Below are positions 5,566-7,417 of a stretch of DNA of 7,417 bases, piece after piece. The stretch is from assembly GCA_947631715.1 (NCBI GenBank), contig CANRMK010000117.1:1-7417 (forward strand), in the 5' to 3' direction. The notes below the pieces were generated by a model. That model searched no databases. It saw nothing but the letters and a program-made list of their open reading frames with translations, and was not told the DNA's origin. A program made the position numbers and the translations under genes. Numbering within the stretch: position 1 is the first letter of the stretch; the number at the start of each line of letters is the position of its first letter. Origin of the DNA: an uncultured Acetatifactor sp. GTDB lineage: Bacteria > Bacillota > Clostridia > Lachnospirales > Lachnospiraceae.

Positions 5566-5580
5566 ACCGGCATTTCCGGT
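5566..5580 (-). promoter_or_regulatory. Small hairpin abutting the protease ribosome binding site
   Basis: On the minus strand ACCGG-AAATG-CCGGT forms a 5-bp stem with a 5-nt loop, followed at once by AAGGGGGG, the ribosome binding site of the protease gene. The arrangement of hairpin directly followed by AAGGGG is the same as in the lipoprotein leader. Confidence 0.45.
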
Positions 5581-5587
5581 GCAGCCG

Positions 5588-5611
5588 TCTCTGCTCAGTT
5601 GAAAGCAGAGA
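5588..5611. repeat. Hairpin between permease 2 and the protease gene
   Basis: TCTCTGCT (5588-5595) and AGCAGAGA (5604-5611) form a perfect 8-bp stem with an 8-nt loop. No T-run follows on the minus strand, so transcription may read through from the transporter genes into the protease gene. A weak -10-like GATAAT lies at 5637-5632 on the minus strand without a convincing -35. Confidence 0.55.
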
Positions 5612-5654
5612 GCAGGCGCGCAGCGGTCATGATTATCCTCATCTCATTTCTATG

Positions 5655-5668
5655 CCGGAGGAGTCCGG
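5655..5668. repeat. Short hairpin just after the permease 2 stop codon
   Basis: CCGGA (5655-5659) and TCCGG (5664-5668) pair around a 4-nt loop, four bases beyond the TAA of permease 2. There is no T-run, so it is not a convincing terminator. It may mark the 3' end or modulate read-through into the protease gene. Confidence 0.4.
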
Positions 5669-5672
5669 AACT

Positions 5673-6317
5673 TTACATATACTTCTGTAACATGCGCAGC
5701 TGGGTGGTCTTCGAAAGGGGCAGTTTATACACGGCCAGCGAGGCCAGGTACTGCAGAAGGCTCCCCGCAAGGATCTCCCCCACTCCCAGAAGCGCAGCTG
5801 CCCACAGAGGGATCTCCACGCTCCGCCCCATGATAAATGCCGTCATGCACACATTCATTCCCACACAGACCCAGAGAACGAGCACCACTCCAAGCGCAAA
5901 CAGCTTATAGACGATGCCGCTGTAGAACAACATCATCATTGTGATCCCGCCTGCCATGATGATCGTATAGGCTGCTTCCGTCACAGGATGTCTCCCGCTG
6001 GCTGTCATGTACTGTTCAAGCAGCAGAATGATCCCGTAAATGATCAGAGCGGCACTAAGGTGCAAAAGCGCCGGAAGCGCTGTCTGCATGATCTTCTTTT
6101 TCGGCGAACTCTGCACCATAAAGCTTACATTCATTCCCTGGAGGATCTGAGAAGCGTACATTCCTCCCCCGATCATGCATGCGGATCCTGCCATACCGTT
6201 CCCCATAAACCAGCAGACCGCTCCCAGCCCGAAAAACAGACAGAAAAGCAGAATGCACTGCCGGCCTCCGTATCCGTATCTCATCAGTCTCAACGCCAGC
6301 TTATACTTTTTGATCAT
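5673..6317 (-). CDS. ABC-2-like transporter permease subunit 2 (six-helix membrane protein)
   Basis: This is a 214-residue integral membrane protein with about six hydrophobic helices (roughly residues 21-38, 41-58, 79-100, 114-133, 137-159 and 168-190) and a short basic N-terminus (MIKKYKLALRLMRYG). No soluble domain is present. The start ATG at 6317 has AGGAGG six bases upstream, located inside the end of permease 1, and the two frames overlap by 17 bp. This is a classic sign of translational coupling and of two subunits made in equal amounts. After the second helix it has SSPKKKIMQTALPAL, comparable to KTSPRGLETVRAAL in permease 1, so the two may be distant paralogues. With the ATPase encoded upstream it probably forms an exporter; the substrate is unknown. 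The exact family is not recognised. Confidence 0.8.
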   Translation of the reverse strand: MIKKYKLALRLMRYGYGGRQCILLFCLFFGLGAVCWFMGNGMAGSACMIGGGMYASQILQGMNVSFMVQSSPKKKIMQTALPALLHLSAALIIYGIILLLEQYMTASGRHPVTEAAYTIIMAGGITMMMLFYSGIVYKLFALGVVLVLWVCVGMNVCMTAFIMGRSVEIPLWAAALLGVGEILAGSLLQYLASLAVYKLPLSKTTQLRMLQKYM

Positions 6318-6987
6318 AGTAATCCTCCTCCACTCTCGCTGTCGTCAGCCTTATGCTGACTATGGTGGCCGGGAATGCCAGAAGAAACAGTCCCAGCAAT
6401 ACATACGTTCCGAAAGCTCTCAAAGCGTTTATCAAAAGTATGAACACCATCCCCGCCATTGCCGTCAGCAGGCTGTTTAGATGCAGGTCATCAAAGTACC
6501 GTGCGATCTGCTTAAAGCACACTGCCACACAGTACTCTGCAGTCACTAAAGCCGCTGCCTGCACGATAGCCTGCAGGCCCCATGCTCCCCAGCTTCCTCC
6601 GGAGATGCCCCTCTGCAGCGCCTTGCAGAGACCAAAAACCGCCAGATACTCAAAGAGCATCCTGCCCTTTTCGGCCCATAGCGCCGCCCGCACCGTTTCC
6701 AGGCCTCTTGGGGAGGTCTTCAGATATTCCACGCCGCCTCCTTTCCTGGCCGCGATGCTGCCAAAGGTCCAGCGGTCCATGTACACCTCCGCCGCCAGCA
6801 GAAGGAGCGCGGCGGCAGCCATATCCGTCTCCGGGAACATGCCGGCTGCAGCCTGCCCCTTGATACAGGCGATCAGCGCCGCCATGCCCAATGCGGCTAA
6901 CGGCATCAGCAAAAACATGACAAGCTTATACCCCCTGCCCAGAAAGGCCAGATAGCCTTTCACTCCCCTGATCCATCGTTTTTTCAT
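6301..6987 (-). CDS. ABC-2-like transporter permease subunit 1 (six-helix membrane protein)
   Basis: This is a 228-residue integral membrane protein with about six hydrophobic segments (roughly residues 22-43, 55-70, 108-124, 130-148, 163-180 and 182-202) and a basic start MKKRWIRGVKGYLAFLGRG. The loop after the second segment contains YLKTSPRGLETVRAAL, and a similar Ser-Pro plus basic pattern appears in permease 2. I chose the ATG at 6987, with GGAGTGAGG upstream (nine bases from GAGG). The in-frame TTG at 7011 lies at the edge of the repeat array and has no binding site. The end overlaps the permease 2 start. The ATPase gene lies 100 nt upstream on the same strand. Together they look like an ABC-2-type transporter with two different membrane subunits. 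The substrate is unknown; peptides, lipids or antibiotics are common for such exporters. Confidence 0.8.
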   Translation of the reverse strand: MKKRWIRGVKGYLAFLGRGYKLVMFLLMPLAALGMAALIACIKGQAAAGMFPETDMAAAALLLLAAEVYMDRWTFGSIAARKGGGVEYLKTSPRGLETVRAALWAEKGRMLFEYLAVFGLCKALQRGISGGSWGAWGLQAIVQAAALVTAEYCVAVCFKQIARYFDDLHLNSLLTAMAGMVFILLINALRAFGTYVLLGLFLLAFPATIVSIRLTTARVEEDYYDQKV

Positions 6988-7007
6988 CGTGATAATCCTC
7001 ACTCCAA

Positions 7008-7070
7008 GCAAATTTATTTGCTTTGCGAATGTATTTGCTTTGCGAATGTATTCGCTTTGCGTTTCTACGC
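7008..7070 (-). repeat. Array of four mini-hairpins with 17-bp period between ABC genes
   Basis: On the minus strand, in order: GCGTAGAAACGC (7070-7059), GCGAATACATTCGC (7055-7042), GCAAATACATTCGC (7038-7025) and GCAAATAAATTTGC (7021-7008). Each is separated from the next by exactly AAA. The first, second and fourth are perfect dyads; the third has one mismatch. In RNA each would be a 4-5 bp stem with a 4-nt loop. The last ends about 20 nt before the permease 1 start and 7 nt before its binding site region. No T-run follows, so it is not a standard terminator. Confidence 0.85.
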
Positions 7071-7087
7071 GATTGCGCTCTCTCCCT

Positions 7088-7417
7088 TTATGCTTTCAGC
7101 CTTGTGTGGACCTGCATCACCGCCACGCTGATCTGGGACAGTGTGGGCGTCTGTGCCTTGATATCCATTCCCGCCAGCTGATCCAGCTTTTCCGAAAGAC
7201 AGATTCCCTCAAAGCCATAGCTACTGCCGGAAAAGTTAAGCAGGATCTTCTCCGCCGCCTCCGCGTCTTTGGCCTCCCCCTTGATCAGCACGTATTTCTC
7301 TTTCAGTTCTTCCACGGCGCCCTGTTCCACAATGTTCCCGTGCTCCAGGATCATACAGTAATCCGTCACATTCTCCATATCGGCCACATTGTGAGTGGAA
7401 AAGAACACGCTGTTCTC
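7088..7417 (-). CDS. ABC transporter ATP-binding protein, C-terminal part (truncated by window edge)
   Basis: The frame is open from the right edge to a TAA at 7090-7088 and gives 109 residues. It begins ENSVFFSTHNVADMENVTD, the region around the H-loop (switch) histidine of ABC ATPases, in the form typical of ATPases paired with ABC-2 membrane proteins. Then follow CMILEHGNIVEQG (the strand after the H-loop) and a C-terminal extension of about 75 residues ending VMQVHTRLKA. Walker A, Walker B and the signature motif lie outside the window. The ATPase powers transport at the cytoplasmic face of the membrane. Two membrane-protein genes follow on the same strand, so it is probably the first or an early gene of one operon. 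The in-frame GTG at 7408 should not be taken as the start, because conserved ATPase sequence continues to the edge. Confidence 0.92.
   Translation of the reverse strand, partial: ENSVFFSTHNVADMENVTDYCMILEHGNIVEQGAVEELKEKYVLIKGEAKDAEAAEKILLNFSGSSYGFEGICLSEKLDQLAGMDIKAQTPTLSQISVAVMQVHTRLKA

Noticed and set aside
4905..5690. 261-residue plus-strand open frame opposite the protease gene
   Set aside because: It is a shadow of the GC-rich coding strand. Its translation has no domain-like pattern and the opposite strand encodes a clear protease over the same stretch.
6353..6955. 200-residue plus-strand open frame opposite permease 1
   Set aside because: It has shadow composition (Ala/Ser/Pro/Arg-rich) and no ribosome binding site, while the minus strand encodes a clear membrane protein with coupled start and stop codons.
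7008..7070. Intrinsic terminator between ATPase and permease 1
   Set aside because: The stems are only 4-5 bp, AT-rich and not followed by a U-run on the transcribed strand.

Overview
The window looks like chromosomal DNA of a low-to-mid GC anaerobic member of the Clostridia, most likely Lachnospiraceae. The support is the combination of a DUF4317 protein, a CspA-like cytoplasmic-type subtilase, an MscL with a C-terminal four-cysteine zinc ribbon, AGGAGG-type ribosome binding sites and GC-rich coding DNA with AT-rich regulatory gaps. This placement is inferred from family membership and composition, not from a database match. No phage, transposase, CRISPR or RNA gene is visible.

Layout, left to right. 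(1) 1-135 (+): the 3' end of an unrecognised gene, ending inside a bidirectional intrinsic terminator (119-150). Its T-tail runs into a pyrimidine tract of more than 100 nt. (2) 290-1345 (-): a TPR-repeat lipoprotein, preceded by a leader (1351-1445) holding two related hairpins on either side of a perfect 10-bp-arm palindrome. (3) 1534-1980 (-): mscL, with a long 5' leader (about 2194-1981) made mostly of tandem repeats. (4) A divergent promoter region (2201-2297), with back-to-back sigma-A promoters sharing a central dyad. (5) 2369-3523 (+): a DUF4317 protein of unknown function. (6) 3524-3617: a short convergent gap with strong hairpins but no T-tracts. (7) 3618-5552 (-): a CspA-like S8 serine protease with an intact catalytic triad and a compositionally odd insert. 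(8) 5673-6317 and 6301-6987 (-): two small six-helix membrane proteins with overlapping reading frames. (9) 7088-7417 (-): the C-terminal part of an ABC ATPase, cut by the window edge. Items 8 and 9 form an ABC-2-like exporter operon, reading ATPase, permease 1, permease 2 on the minus strand, with the protease gene following 120 nt later on the same strand.

How the parts relate. MscL is the osmotic emergency valve of the membrane. The lipoprotein downstream on the same strand may be co-transcribed with it, because no terminator separates them. The ATPase and two permeases should form one transporter of unknown substrate. Whether the protease is functionally linked to the transporter cannot be told from this window.

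The genes are mostly ordinary. The unusual content lies in the non-coding stretches. These include a row of four mini-hairpins spaced by exactly AAA between the ATPase and permease 1 (7008-7070), the duplicated hairpin/AGGG leader of the lipoprotein gene, the degenerate 14-18 bp repeat array plus an 18-bp-period repeat in the mscL leader, and a tandem 14-bp repeat at the predicted start of the DUF4317 transcript. I did not find a clear new multi-gene system. The repeat-rich leaders are the best leads.
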